DNA of 64,000 nt from Diprion similis (lineage: Eukaryota > Arthropoda > Insecta > Hymenoptera > Diprionidae): contig NC_060112.1 in NCBI RefSeq assembly GCF_021155765.1, positions 25,944,001-26,008,000 on the forward strand, written 5' to 3'. The notes below the pieces were generated by a model. The model was not told the origin of the DNA and did not search any database. It saw only the letters and a program-made list of their open reading frames with translations. Below, one piece after another: positions 12,761-24,676 of this stretch (positions are counted from its first letter, which is position 1; every line of letters starts with the position of its first letter). The translations under genes and the position numbers were made by a program.

Positions 12761-13045
12761 GCATTTTTCAGTGCGACGATTTTTCATTTTCGATGTAATT
12801 AATGCGTGAGCGTTGAATGTTTTTCAGGCAATTTCAAATTTTCATGACGTGTTGCTGTTTCTTTTAAAATATATAAGTTGTTCGCGCTTTTTTTTCCTTC
12901 GAAGATTCAGATTCTTGCAGATGGTTTTCAATCGGAATTGAATTTCTTCCGAAATTTGATTGCTGAAAGGGATTGACCATTGCGAGTTTTCATTTACCAG
13001 GATTAATCTGCTTGTGGAATATTTGTTCTTTTTTTAATTCACAGA

Positions 13046-15906
13046 ATGCTCCGTGGCAAGACGAAACGTCTTGACGAAGAGACGTGCGATTCTGAAAATA
13101 AGCAGAGGAGACCTAAATGCGCCCGGTGCAGAAACCATGGATTGATATCCTGGCTTCGGGGTCACAAACGTGAATGTCGTTATCGGGAGTGCGTGTGTCC
13201 AAAATGCGCCCTGATTGCCGAAAGGCAACGAGTGATGGCTGCCCAGGTATTTCGCTTTTCCGTTTCTCTGCCATATAAGTACAGCGTTAACGTTTGCTCG
13301 CAAGTAGATTCTGCACCGATTTTTACCGTCATTAAAAAATCAGACGGCCGATCAGACATTTTACGTTGATTCCTGTAGAAATTTTCCATTCCATTTCAAA
13401 ACAGGACAGGCTTGTGTACGCGGTAAAGCTTTGAAAGCATCTGAAGAGCTTGTCAGAAAGTTGAGAGTTGAATCCATTAAGCGTGGTGTAGCATTTCGTA
13501 GGAATATTACACTGCGTGTCAGTCAGGGGTTTGTGTACCGATAACATTACGACGATACTTGATACTGGATCAACAGATAGACGCGTGAATTATGAAAGGT
13601 TGGATGCAGGAGTTTCACTCGGCCAGGTTATTGATACTATTTAACTGGTATACTGCGCCAATTCTCATCCTACTATTAGCTCTCATTTATATTGCACCCT
13701 GCTTTTCAAAACGTTCACAGATATCGTTTACAACTAACACGATGTTATCAATGCCTGTTTGACATTTCTGCAACTTTCGAAGTTCGAATTCGGTTTCAAG
13801 AGGGGGGGGGGGGGGGGGTGTTACAGCTTGGATGATCTAAAATCATACCTATTTTTAGGAGTTTTTTTTTTCAAAAAAATAGAAACACTTAGAGAAATTT
13901 GAATTTGAGGGCTGTATTATTTTTAGTTTTAAGAACATTCTTGAATTTTTTCATTCAAATTAATAACAAAATGGCAGCATGGCACACATAAGTAGCGAGC
14001 GACAACGTTTTCAATCCGGTGGCGCAGAATCCTCGGTCAATTTTTATCCAATCAACTTGAAATTTTCACACAATCTTTAAAACTTGTTTATCGATTCGAA
14101 CTCGTGGTTAGATTGTTCGAAAATTCAATTTCTTGTTCTTAATCGTATATATATTTGAAAAGGAATTTTTTTTTAACATTCGGTCTACAAGCTCTACTCA
14201 AAAAGGTCTTTTTAACTCAAAAAATTTATTCTATCTGTTACAAGTTGGACAGTGATGTCAGGAGATGTACCACCGCAAAAGCCATCGAGTTCGGCGCCGT
14301 TCACTACTTATATCCGCTATGGTTCCATTTTGTTATTAATTTCAATGAAAAAATTCTAAGATGTTCTTGAAACTATAAATAATAAAACTTTCGAACTCAA
14401 ATTGCTCAAAGTATTTTCATTTTCTTTAAAAAAAAATCTCCTAAAAATAGGTATGATTTTACACCGTCCAAGCTGTACCCCCCTTAAATGTATTTAAAGA
14501 ATCGGTCGTGTGTTCTTGTACAAAATGGTCACTACACGTAACAATTACAAACAAGCTTTCGAATTTGTTAGTAAAAAATGTTTGCTAGGTTGGATTTTTG
14601 GAAAATAAAATAAGTTATTGTTTGCAAAGCTGCCAATCTCTAAGGCATTCACTTTTATTTTGTCAATTGTATGAATAAGCAATTGATAGAGTTGCACGGA
14701 TTACGTGCAATGTAATGAGTTATGAGAAAAATAAAATTAATAATCTCAGAGCTTTATTGGCGAATGTATGTTTGAATGAAGGTAGCGCTGAAGCGACAAC
14801 AGGCAGCGGAGGACGCCATCGCGCTGAGCATGGCGAAGGTGGCAACGGGTCAGAAACTGAACCGTCTCCCGCCGGGAAAAATATTTGGAATGGCTGTGAC
14901 GGAGCCTGATGCTACGGACTCGATATCGAACAGCAATTCTATCGTGTCCAGTAACGGAGCAGAGAAAGACAGAAGTCGTCAGAACGCCATAGAAAGTACA
15001 GAGAGAAAGACGAGCCCTACGGAAGAACCTGCAGGCCAGTGTGGAGTCCTTCCAACCATCGGCGAGAAGTTAGTAACGAAAGCTTCGCGGTCTTCGAGTA
15101 CCTCGGAATTAGTCTGCCCTGAAGTTGGCTCTCCGTCTGTTGGCGAACGTTCGAATTCACAGCGGTACAGAACGCTGCTGTTCAACGTAAACAAAACGCA
15201 CGGAATTGAGAGGAATGACACAATGGATAATTCGGGGAAGAAGCTGGAGGATGGAAATGATTCGGGATCCATTGTTTCTCAGGCGTCCGTTCAGACTCTC
15301 GCCAATTTATTCCCCAGCACAAAGCTCTCGGTATTGCAGTTGGTGCTTCAGCGATGTGGCCAGGACCTGTTAAAGGCCATCGAGTACTTTGCCGCCCAAA
15401 CGGCTCTCGGGGCTGGCACCGCTTCCGGTTCCGCTTTCAGGCCCGTGCAGAACCTTAACGGCGGTATTAATCAGCCCACGCAAAGCGTCACTCTGCAGGG
15501 AATCCAAGGCGTGAACCACGGCCTTCAGGGCAACGTGCAGCAGCAGACGCCCCCGGAAGTCCCGAATTTCTTCGCCTTTCCGCCGACGTACTCGAGCTTT
15601 CCCCGAAATATTTATGGCGATAGTTACTGTCTGCTCAATATCGTGCCGGAACAGTTGCAGCCGAAGAGCTCGGGTGCGGAAACGGCGAACTTGACCCTCG
15701 CTAAAACCGGAAGTCCGCAGGAGGATAGCGTTGCGCTTAACGTTCAGTACAACAACTACTTCAATTCCAATATTCAGCACCTTCGAGAACACATGTGCAA
15801 TCAAATGATCGACCCCCACAGACAAGGCCTGCTTCACCTACCTCCGATTTTACCCGGAATACCTTGCGTGCAACCCAACTGTGCGCAGTGCTGCAAATTC
15901 CCATGA
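13046..15906 (+). CDS. Dmrt93B: Dmrt93B-like DM-domain transcription factor
   Basis: Two coding exons, 13046-13246 and 14782-15906 (TGA stop? no: TGA at 15904-15906), give 441 aa; the 1.5-kb intron is GT-AG, phase 0. The DM zinc-binding domain fills residues 21-67, with C25, C28, H40, C44 as one expected site and H31, C49, C51, C54 as the other. It runs straight into the recognition helix [19 protein letters not shown] across the splice junction. LPPGKIFGM follows, typical of the Dmrt93B branch. A DMA domain ([20 protein letters not shown]) lies near residues 250-270. DM proteins bind DNA in the minor groove and act in sex-related and neural development; the specific role here is inferred. 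The start is the first ATG after an acceptor, so upstream exons are probably untranslated. The intron carries a foldback element. Confidence 0.87.
13800..14483. mobile_element. Foldback (MITE-like) element in the Dmrt93B intron
   Basis: Nearly the whole 684-bp segment is an inverted repeat. The left end begins with a run of 17-18 G, then TACAGCTTGGATG and AAATCATACCTATTTTTAGG. The right end carries the complement, CCTAAAAATAGGTATGATTT, then CCAAGCTGTACCCCCC. Similarity continues inward through GAACATTCTTGAATTTTTTCA versus its counterpart near 14340-14365, and the ATAAGTAG motif near the centre of each arm. The right end abuts TTAA (14484-14487) and the left end TCAA (13796-13799), possibly a decayed TTAA target duplication. 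No transposase is encoded, so it is non-autonomous. Arms diverge moderately, so it is older than the element at 57.7 kb. Confidence 0.75.
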
Positions 15907-18134
15907 GTCCACCGGTGACAGTGTGATATGAACTAGACTTAAGAATAAGAGTTATTATTAGTATGAACAGACGGAAAAGAGCGTGAATCGTTCCTATTAT
16001 ACATATACAATTGATATATCATTGTATACATCATTCCGGTCACATATTCTGTAGCTTTATCACCGGTAATGAAGAATTGTTTGTCTTTAATGCTGATGGG
16101 TTAAATTGTTGCGAATAATTGCTTCATTGATGGACGTTACGTGATTCAGAAAAATTGTTTTGCATCATAGAAATTATTGTTATAATACTTGACACTCACC
16201 ACGGTTGATATTACATTTCATTTATATTTGTTTCGTGAATTCACGAATGTTAATAAACAAGTATGGAAATAGAATAGACCAATTTTTTTACCCAATCAAG
16301 CTACGGTGAATACGTTTTTTTTAAAACTGTCCAGCTGAAGCTGTTGTGTCATTAACTCCCAAAGTTGGAAGTAAGAATTTCTTTTTCCGTTGAATTAATT
16401 TTTTTAGCTAAAAATTTCATTGAAACTTCTCTACGGATGATGAAATTTCTGGATTAATTTTTTTATCTATCTCGCGAGGAAATCTTTTTCCATAGTCGAG
16501 TTAGCTCGGCAGCAATAATCAACGCTGGGCACAAGGCGCAGCTTATACGGTAAATCCCATCTGTTAGAAATATCGGACTACTGCAGCACACACATATACG
16601 GGTCCAGAAGTTCCACGATAGAAGATTCTCCACAAACATAAGAGTAGATCGCGTTGTCCCCTCGGGCGGTATCGGCTTTCGTATGTTTAGTAATTCAAAG
16701 CACACCGTAGAGCGATGCCCACCCGGAGGGTTGACTGGGGCTACGGCGTTTTCTCTCTTCCAAAACAAACCCCTTCGGCCATCTATCACTTGATATCACT
16801 TGATATGGGTTACTAACTGTATTTACCCGATCAATTGAACTTTTCTAACTCGATTATTTCTGCTCTATTACTTTTACAAACAGCAGCTTTGCTTTGGATT
16901 GGCACCGAGCGCCGGAACGCGGATTCGAACCTCGACGTGTTTCGTTTACCTTATCTGCAGATCATGTTATTTCATTCATATAATTGGACTGAAACGCATT
17001 GCTCCGTAGAAAATGCAGACTTCGGATAAAACGACATCATTCGACTGATCCTAATATTCAACTTCACCTACTTTTTAAACGAATTAAAGCATTTTAATCC
17101 ACGTTACATCAAATAATGACAATACAATATCATTATGCATCATGTATTGTGTACGCAAGCTGAAACTTAAGCTATATATTTTTAAAACTACTTACGATGT
17201 ATAGTCACTATCTGATATACTATTTTTCATATTCTGCTTAAGACACTATACTGTACTGTACGCCTATCTCCTCGTACTATAATAAGACATGTTGTGTAAT
17301 GTTTAATCATATTTTTGCATTTCTTTTTGTCTTTCGCGTTAATTCTATTCGTCAACTCGTTCAATTGCCTGTACACACTGTGAAATTCAACAATTGTACT
17401 AGAATTAAGACATATTGAATAAACTGTACTGTACTGAGTCTGAAGCTGTGCGGCTACGACTATTCGATGCAAATTGTGTGCAGATTTTGTGTGTTTTGGA
17501 TGTCACTTCTGATCCGTTCCTCGCAGAGTGTTCGCACGGCACGCAATAGATTCCTCTCGCAAAATTACGTCTATATTGTGCATTAGCAAATAGATTCCAG
17601 CATCATCCAAAATCGCTAAAATTTTCACTGAAAATCTAAAGGGGTTAGCCTTACTTTTTTGAGGCAAAAATTTTTGGTCTCAAAAAGAATTAGTATCAAA
17701 AGAAACAATTATTTTAAATTTGTATCAATGATTTATTTTTAACGTTCAAGAATACACTGTTTAGTGTGAAATTGTTTGTGATCACAGCGAGATAAGCAAT
17801 GACGAATTGTTGACTGAAGAATATACAACGGATGAACGAAGATAGTAGTTTTCAAATTAGGCGGTAGAAGCTAGTGGCTCTTTCGACGGTACGCCTACGA
17901 ACTACTTTTCGGTGATATTACGATGTTTTAAAAGCTGATTGGTAGATGGAATTGCGCGCGAATTGCAGAAGATATATAATTTTTCATTGGTCGTTGGATT
18001 GCGCGCCCAATTTTCGCGCCATTCGTCAGCATTCCTTGCGTTGACTGCTGTACGCTTGTCTTGTTACCAAGTCCGCCTCGCCGACGTCGGTTTCTTATTA
18101 CAACTCCAGTTGATCCTACGAAATACAGATAATC
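15907..18134. other. Dmrt93B 3' UTR and intergenic region before dUTPase
   Basis: AATAAA at 16252-16257 is a plausible poly(A) signal for Dmrt93B. A minus-strand open frame at 16463-16789 has no recognisable domain and no supporting signals. On the minus strand at 16927-16937 the sequence GGTTCGAATCC matches a tRNA/SINE B box, but no tRNA fold or A box is evident nearby. The last few hundred bases hold the dUTPase promoter and 5' UTR. Confidence 0.4.
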
Positions 18135-18840
18135 ATGCCACCGAGCGGACCAGACGTCATAAACAGCGTTTTACGCTTTGTCAAATTATCCGACAAGGCG
18201 TTCGCACCTATGAAGGGTTCCTCTGCTGCTGCCGGCTACGATCTACGCAGGTTAGCCGAGCGTATTTGTGCATCAATAATATCCAATTTTCTTCTCTACC
18301 GTCAGACCAGTCGATCTGATTCTGCTCTGCAACAATTTTTGGGTAATCATTTAACTCAAATCTGCTACATTCTTGTCGCTGCAGCGCCTACGAATACGTC
18401 ATACCGCCTAACGGGAAGGAGCTGATAAAGACGGACCTACAAGTCGAAGTGCCAATAGGAACGTACGGCAGAGTTGCACCTCGCTCAGGCTTGGCGTGGA
18501 AGCATCACATCGACGTTGGTGCCGGTGTGATAGACGCTGACTATCGGTGAGTGTGTTGAAGATTTCCAGACCTCAAACTCTACAACGTTGAAATGTAATG
18601 CAATTTTGGCGGGGCGACGACTAGCAGCCTTGTATTAATATATATTTATATTTTTATTACAGGGGAAACGTTGGCGTAGTACTCTTCAATCACAGCAACA
18701 CAGAGTTCAAAGTTCTACCTGGAGATCGAGTAGCACAGCTCATCTGTGAACGAATTGTTTATCCTGAATTGGAAGAAGTCAGCAGTCTAGAGTCAACTGA
18801 AAGAGGAAACAACGGTTTTGGATCGACTGGAGTGAACTAA
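18135..18840 (+). CDS. dUTPase: Deoxyuridine 5'-triphosphate nucleotidohydrolase (dUTPase)
   Basis: Three exons, 18135-18250, 18385-18546 and 18663-18840 (TAA), encode 151 aa, the normal length for a trimeric dUTPase subunit. All five family motifs are present in order: AAGYDLRSA (32-40, split by intron 1), PRSGLA (71-76), [13 protein letters not shown] (86-98, split by intron 2), GDRVAQLI (113-120) and the C-terminal P-loop-like [10 protein letters not shown] (140-149). The aspartate of motif 3 (D89) and tyrosine D-Y pair expected for uracil discrimination are in place. The enzyme hydrolyses dUTP to dUMP and pyrophosphate, keeping uracil out of DNA and feeding thymidylate synthesis. There is no obvious N-terminal mitochondrial signal, so this isoform is probably nuclear/cytosolic. 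AATAAA at 19383 may end the transcript. Confidence 0.96.
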
Positions 18841-19762
18841 GAAAAAGATGTCCTATATTTATGATCTAAACTTTAGATATAATATTCGTTGATAAGATTG
18901 TGCTACATTACAACTAGACTCGTGTCATATTGTCATTATTCTTAAACTTTCATCTTGCATTAGATTTTTCGCGTTTTTCTGACAATGGCTTTGTTTTAGA
19001 TGCTTCATATACTGATTCATTATTGACAATCATTTCATTAGTATAGTCTCGTCCAGAGCAGCTACGTTTCAGTAATTCCTTATTAGTGTTATACTATGTG
19101 TAGCTGCAGAGTACTTTACATTCAGCCTCTGACAGATCAATTAGCTCCTAAGCATTGTGTCTTATACCTAAGTTGATGTAATTTTTTTCTGTAAATGTTT
19201 GACCAGTTAACCACTGTTAGATATCAAACGCTATGTCTGATTAGTCGAATCGGTAATCGAATGATCAAACAATCTATCTCTTCAACATCATTGTAGTAAA
19301 AATACATAATTCAAAGTGATAAACTAATTGTCTTTAAGGATATATTATATTTAGAGGAATGTTTATAGTAGGTACAGTACAAAATAAAGTTTAACGTAAT
19401 TCTCAGCGTAATTCATAAACAATGTGTTTAATTCATATTATACCCGATCTTATAAAAAATCTGTCAATTGAGCATACGAGAATACAAGTCCAAATCTATG
19501 AAACGATGTAATGGCGAATGAACAAACACAATGCTAACCTAACCTAACATAGCTTTAGCCCGTTTTAGGTTAAGTTGCCCGTTGTGGTGCCCACGTGCTT
19601 TGGTCAAAAGTGGTCTCAGCATTAGATTAGTAGTTTAGTTTTGCGAAAACCGGTAATCCAATCCCAGTGGAAATATGGGAGAATCAAACTGATCCTCCGG
19701 TTTGTGGATCTCAGCTGTTCTTCTGGATAAAATCATTGTCGTTTATAATCCCGGGATAAAAA
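18841..19762. other. dUTPase 3' UTR and intergenic region before the PELP1-like gene
   Basis: AATAAA at 19383-19388 is a candidate poly(A) signal. A short CTAACCTAACCTAAC segment at 19532-19546 resembles two to three units of the insect telomeric repeat, here interstitial and probably trivial. No coding frame is supported. Confidence 0.4.
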
Positions 19763-22700
19763 ATGGCTGATATTTTGAACTTGATCTCAACATCTAACCA
19801 GAACAACGACGAGCGCTACAAATTCATCCAGGATTTGCTAGTCTACAAGTCTGATGTGCCGTTCGACAAGGAGGAAGTGAGAACGGTTTTTTTTACCCAA
19901 GGTTCGTCACTTTAAAGGCGTGTAACTAAATTTCCGTGCTTTTGATTTTCTCAGATCAATGTTATTCAAAATAGTCTGCTGTCGTTGATCAACAACCAGT
20001 TGAACCATGCAGCGACACGTCATGAAGGCCTGAATCTGCTATTGAAAACATTACCAAGATGCTCGAGAGACGTTCTGCTCAAACATGCCATGCTGTGGAT
20101 GACAAAGGCACTGCAGAGTCTTGAGACGGTCCAGAATGACCAGCTGCAGGTCACCACTGCAGCTAAAGTCGCTGCTACTTTGGCTATTTCTTGTAAAGAG
20201 ATTCCTGAACTCCAGAAGCAGATATCCATGCAGAACGTCAAACAGATCATAACTCATGCCAATAACTTACCTGACGCAAGGCGATTCGGTGCTATATTTT
20301 ATTTAGTTGCTGTACTCCTCTACCATTATCCTGAACCATGTGAAAGACTACAGGTTTGGTTTTTCCTTAACAGCATTATCTAGGATTTTACATTTTTACA
20401 GAATTATTATAGTATTGCAACACTGGTTTATTATATACCTTCCATAAGCATGATAAGATTTCACTTGTAATCCACATCTTTGTTTTCTAGGTGACCATAA
20501 GGAAGTTAATTCTGCCCTTGGTTGATTCTGGACAAGATAACTTGGTGAATGCCGGGGCAAGATGCTTTGCACTGTTGACCTCCGCGACTGAGCGTTCGTT
20601 TCAGCCTGTAGCAGGAAAGGCAAATCAAACTGCATGGACTTACAGCCAATGTTTGATCTGCAATAGTCTCCACGAAACAATGGATGATTTGTTCAGCGGA
20701 GTTGCCGAAATAGAGAACATCGATATCGGGGATAAACTCACGTTGCCAATCATTCCTCAAGCAGACATGATGTTACATTACTTGGGACTAGAGCGGCGGT
20801 TCAATAATCTGTGCATATACCTCGGCACGACACTACGGTGAGCAATCCCACCAAATATTAATGGCACAGAATTTCATAGTCCGATGAAAAGAGCGTAGAT
20901 ATATCATCGTTTGATTACTGGGTGACAAATTTGGTCTTATTCTTACAGTGGATGTGGAACTAAGAACTCAGTTTCTCCTTCAAATATATTCAAGGTCCTA
21001 TCTCGAGGCCTTTTTATTACTCCTGCTGGACTGGGTAATGAGAATGCGTTCAGAAAGCAAATTTTGCATTTGATTCTGCCAAATCTACATTCCAGCTTGT
21101 TACACGTATTGGATGCCTTTGTTTTGGGGTAAGTGAAATTCTATTCCAATCATACATTACCGTTAAGACACAAATTTTTATGAGTATTGATTAATTAATT
21201 AAGAATCTATTACATTCTCGCAGTTTTGGAAAAGAATTAGTGCCTTATGCTCAAACTATACTTCAATTGTTGCATCAAATCTTAACATGGACGGAAAAAA
21301 CAACCGAAAATACAAGCACTTTGAGTGGGACCAGGCCATTCAAAAACATTAGAATACGTGTCTACGAATCCCTTTCGACATGGTTAAGGCATGCAGGAGT
21401 ACTGTCAGGAGTTGAAAATGTTTGCGAAGAACTTCTATCACATATTTTGAGAGATATTGTTCCAGAAAAGGATCGAGTTGTATTGTCTGTAAGTACAAGT
21501 GATCTCGATTTAATTTAGTATTCAAATGTTTTTCAATGGTAGAGCATTTCTCGATATATTCAGCCGACGTCCATAATCATTTTCCTAGTAATTCATGGCT
21601 TTCAGGTACAAAAAACACACAACATGTCTAAACGAGCTTTGAAACGGCACAGGGAAAGTCAGTTTGACAATAACATGACTCAGACGAACACACTTCATGT
21701 TTCTAATCCATTGGTAAATGCAGAGTTAGCCGACGAATCTTTGGTGGCTTTACAAAATATCTTCTTAAATACAGGATGCAGGCTGAAAGCGTCGTTCTAT
21801 GAGGTAACACTGCATATTTCAATGTATTTTGCTTGGGTTTGCTCGCTAAATAGATATTCGTTTCTCTAATGTGCAATGTTTTTCTCTGTGTTCCACTGTG
21901 GCTATAGTATCACGATACTGTATTAAATCTTTGAATATTTTCAGAGTTCTCAGACCACATTGGTCGCTCTTCTCAACGATTGTTATCTGGAGACTCACGA
22001 AGAAACGTTCTACAAACGGAGTGCGAGCTGTCGTCTAAACCTCGTAAAGACACTAAAAATGATACAGCTGAATCCGCATCCTTTGGTACCACCGCCCACT
22101 CAATACTGTTTAGAGATATTCCAAATGGCGCAAAATGACGCAGACACGAATGTGAGCCACGAAGCTAAGATCGCTTTGGCTGAAATTGAGAAAATTGCAC
22201 ATCCCGCTGCCCCAACTTTGAGGCTACCGATTGTAGTCGATTCGAATGATAAGGACGATGAACCAATCGAACTTGATTTTGCGATGGACTCAAACACGGG
22301 CCCAAAAACCGCTCATCCCTCCGGTGCGAATAACGAAGACAGGGCTGGACACAGCCCTAGTCCCATTCTCGAGGATCCAGAAGACGAGAGTCCTGATACT
22401 GGAGTGAATCTTCCGTCTCGTGATGAGACAAATCCCGATACTAACAACGAGAATCAGGAAAACGTCGCCGAGCCAGACAGCGCTAAGGAAAAAAGAATGA
22501 GTGATTCGACTGTGGTAGAAATTATTTTACTCAGCATTACGGAGCAAGTGGATGATTCTCGCTCTGATGATGATAGCGAAGAAAACATTCTGGACGCTTC
22601 GACGAAGACTCAGGGCGACTTTAGTTACGATACTGCTGAAGCAGCGGACGCAGATGAGCCGCAAGTTAAACGGCAGAATATTCAAACTACAGAAAGTGTT

Positions 22701-22799
22701 GCTACGGCGACTGCTGATCAACCTCAGGCTCATATCGATAGCGACGATGATGCCGCGATGCTTGATTTATTCTGTGATACTGTGCAGGATGAGAAATAG
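19763..22799 (+). CDS. PELP1: PELP1/RIX1-like ribosome biogenesis protein
   Basis: Seven exons: 19763-19876, 19955-20353, 20491-20837, 20949-21128, 21224-21488, 21606-21803, 21945-22799 (TAG), 785 aa, all junctions GT-AG with matching phases. The first two-thirds is helical and repeat-like (LLSLINNQLNHAATRHEGLNL, ARRFGAIFYLVAVLL), the pattern of the RIX1 domain. LPNLHSSLLHVLDAFVLG and VYESLSTWLRHAGVLSG belong to the central helical part. A basic stretch, SKRALKRHRES, comes next and could be a nuclear signal. The last ~200 residues are low-complexity and rich in Asp/Glu (SDDDSEEN, DSDDDAAMLD), matching the acidic tail of PELP1. Family role: with WDR18/TEX10 and SENP3 it acts in late 60S pre-ribosome processing in the nucleolus. 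The assignment rests on N-terminal similarity and architecture; sequence divergence in this family is high. Confidence 0.8.
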
Positions 22800-23394
22800 G
22801 TATCAGCTATGCAGCAGGAATATACGTTATGCAGTTATACTATATGTTCATACGCCTGTGTATAAGTATATAAGTAAATTGGATTACAAAAGTACAGAAA
22901 TATCTTGTCATATTTTCGCCCTGTTTATCATTTATAACAACTAAACATAGCATATCTAATCTCTTTGTCGTAATTGCTTGTACGTAAAGTAAGCGCTTAA
23001 AGAAGTTTGGCATAATTGAATGCAATGAAATCGAATAAACTTCTTTTACTTATTTAATGAACGGATAATACCGCAAGCTGCAAAGTAGTTTGAAGGTAAT
23101 TTGTGTCCCAAAAGCTACTGTATCCCTCAGAAATGTGGGCCATAGCATCCCCCTGAAGACAATCGGTTAGTATGTTGTCTGCAGTACCGACATGATCAAC
23201 TGATATACCGACAGATATTTGCTTCTTTGTTCTTCCTGCAGATGACAAGGGCCCAACCCTTCATGAGAAACGTCAAAATATCTCACGTGTGGTCGAGGGC
23301 GAGTAGTGCCGAAGTAGAAATGAGTACAAAAATCGTTTGAAAAAAAAAGTTTTATCGTCTTGACTATTTACTCAAAGTACTGAACAGACCAGAG
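22800..23394. other. Short intergenic region between PELP1-like gene and ICMT
   Basis: AATAAA at 23034-23039 is the likely PELP1 poly(A) signal. The remaining 350 bp must hold the ICMT promoter and 5' UTR. An ATG at 23320 opens a six-codon upstream frame (MSTKIV, then TGA) that could modestly reduce ICMT translation if transcribed. Confidence 0.45.
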
Positions 23395-24676
23395 ATGTTG
23401 TGCTACGAGGGAAAAATCAGCGTCTTCACATTTTCGACTGGCGTGATTTTTGCGCTATTACCTAAGTTCCTGTTTAGGTTACAATTCGAGGCGTACTCTC
23501 TCTATTTTCAGAATGTTTGGTTGACTTATGTCGTATTATACATACTTCTCAATTTCTTGATCATCATCGCTTTTCGTGGTTTCATTTATCAAGTAAGTAT
23601 CTCCAAATACGGTTACGCTACAGCCGAATATATTTTCAATGTTAGGTTATGTTTAGTTAGAAAGGGCAACGTTTTATAATATTGATATTTCAAATAAAGA
23701 TCTTCTTAATTCGTTATTAAGATGCAATTAATTTTTTTTCTGACATTGAAAAGCCTCGGCTAATCTCATTGGCAATTTTATATCCAAATCGTCACATAGA
23801 TAATATTTTTGAACTGATATCAGCTTCCTTCCACTTAGGTTGCGGTGAGAGCGACGTCGCTGGGTTATGCATTTGGGATCGGCATATTGATATATTTGAC
23901 AGCGCCATTGTCATGGCAAATGTTTGGAATTTATATGTCAGTAATGGCGACATTTCACTATTCAGAATTCTTGGCTATTACTTGGACAAATCCAAGCGCC
24001 TTATCCCTCAATTCCTTCATACTAAATCACAGCATCGAGTATGGAATAGCTGCATTTGTGTGCTGGACGGAATTTATCATTGAAAGATATTTTTTCCCTG
24101 AAATGAAAGAACCGCACTTTGTTTCTTGGATCGGACTAACGTTATGCGTTTGCGGAGAGATACTCAGGAAGCTTGCCATGTTCACGGCAAGAAAGAATTT
24201 TAATCACATTATACAAAGCACCAAAGCTGACGGGCACGAACTTGTCACGCACGGTGTCTACAGTTTATCACGACATCCCAGTTATGTCGGATGGTTCTAT
24301 TGGTCGATTGGAACACAGGTATGTCTTCTGAAATTTTTCCAAAAATCAGAAACAAGATCTTAGCAAGAAAAACATATTTTAACTCGAAAGCTGCTAAAGG
24401 CGGTAACTTGAAACAGGAGAAAAAGTAATTTAATTATCATATAGTCAAATCAGGTAACTCAGCAAAAATTACCTGACTTGTGTTATTTTCCAGCTGATTC
24501 TTCAGAATCCTATCTGTGCTGTGTGTTACACACTGATTACATGGAGATTCTTCCAGCAGCGGGTATTACTTGAAGAGATGACGTTGATCAACTTTTTTGG
24601 ACAAGACTATGTCGACTATCAAAAGCAAGTAGGCACTGGACTGCCTCTGATTTCAGGGTACAAATTTGACTTGTAG
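23395..24676 (+). CDS. ste14: Protein-S-isoprenylcysteine O-methyltransferase (ICMT/ste14)
   Basis: Three exons, 23395-23592, 23839-24318, 24494-24676 (TAG), encode 286 aa, close to the vertebrate length (about 284). The protein is strongly hydrophobic with several membrane spans (for example VVLYILLNFLIIIAF and YAFGIGILIYL). The catalytic C-terminal region is present: MATFHYSEFLA, TARKNFNHIIQ, HGVYSLSRHPSYVGWFYW and the cofactor/substrate loop EEMTLINFFGQDYVDYQ near the end. ICMT sits in the endoplasmic reticulum and methylates the prenylated cysteine exposed after CAAX processing, using S-adenosylmethionine. It is 18 kb downstream of Di-Ras, a CAAX protein and possible substrate, on the same strand; the proximity may be coincidence. 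AATAAA at 25279 may be the poly(A) signal. Confidence 0.95.

Noticed and set aside
16463-16789. 108-codon minus-strand frame
   Set aside because: No family resemblance, no splice or start context, and it lies in the Dmrt93B-dUTPase intergenic region.
16927-16937. tRNA B-box-like GGTTCGAATCC on the minus strand
   Set aside because: No pairing acceptor stem, anticodon arm or A box within tRNA distance, so neither a tRNA nor a clear SINE.
19532-19546. Interstitial telomere-like CCTAA repeats
   Set aside because: Only two to three units; too short to mean more than chance.
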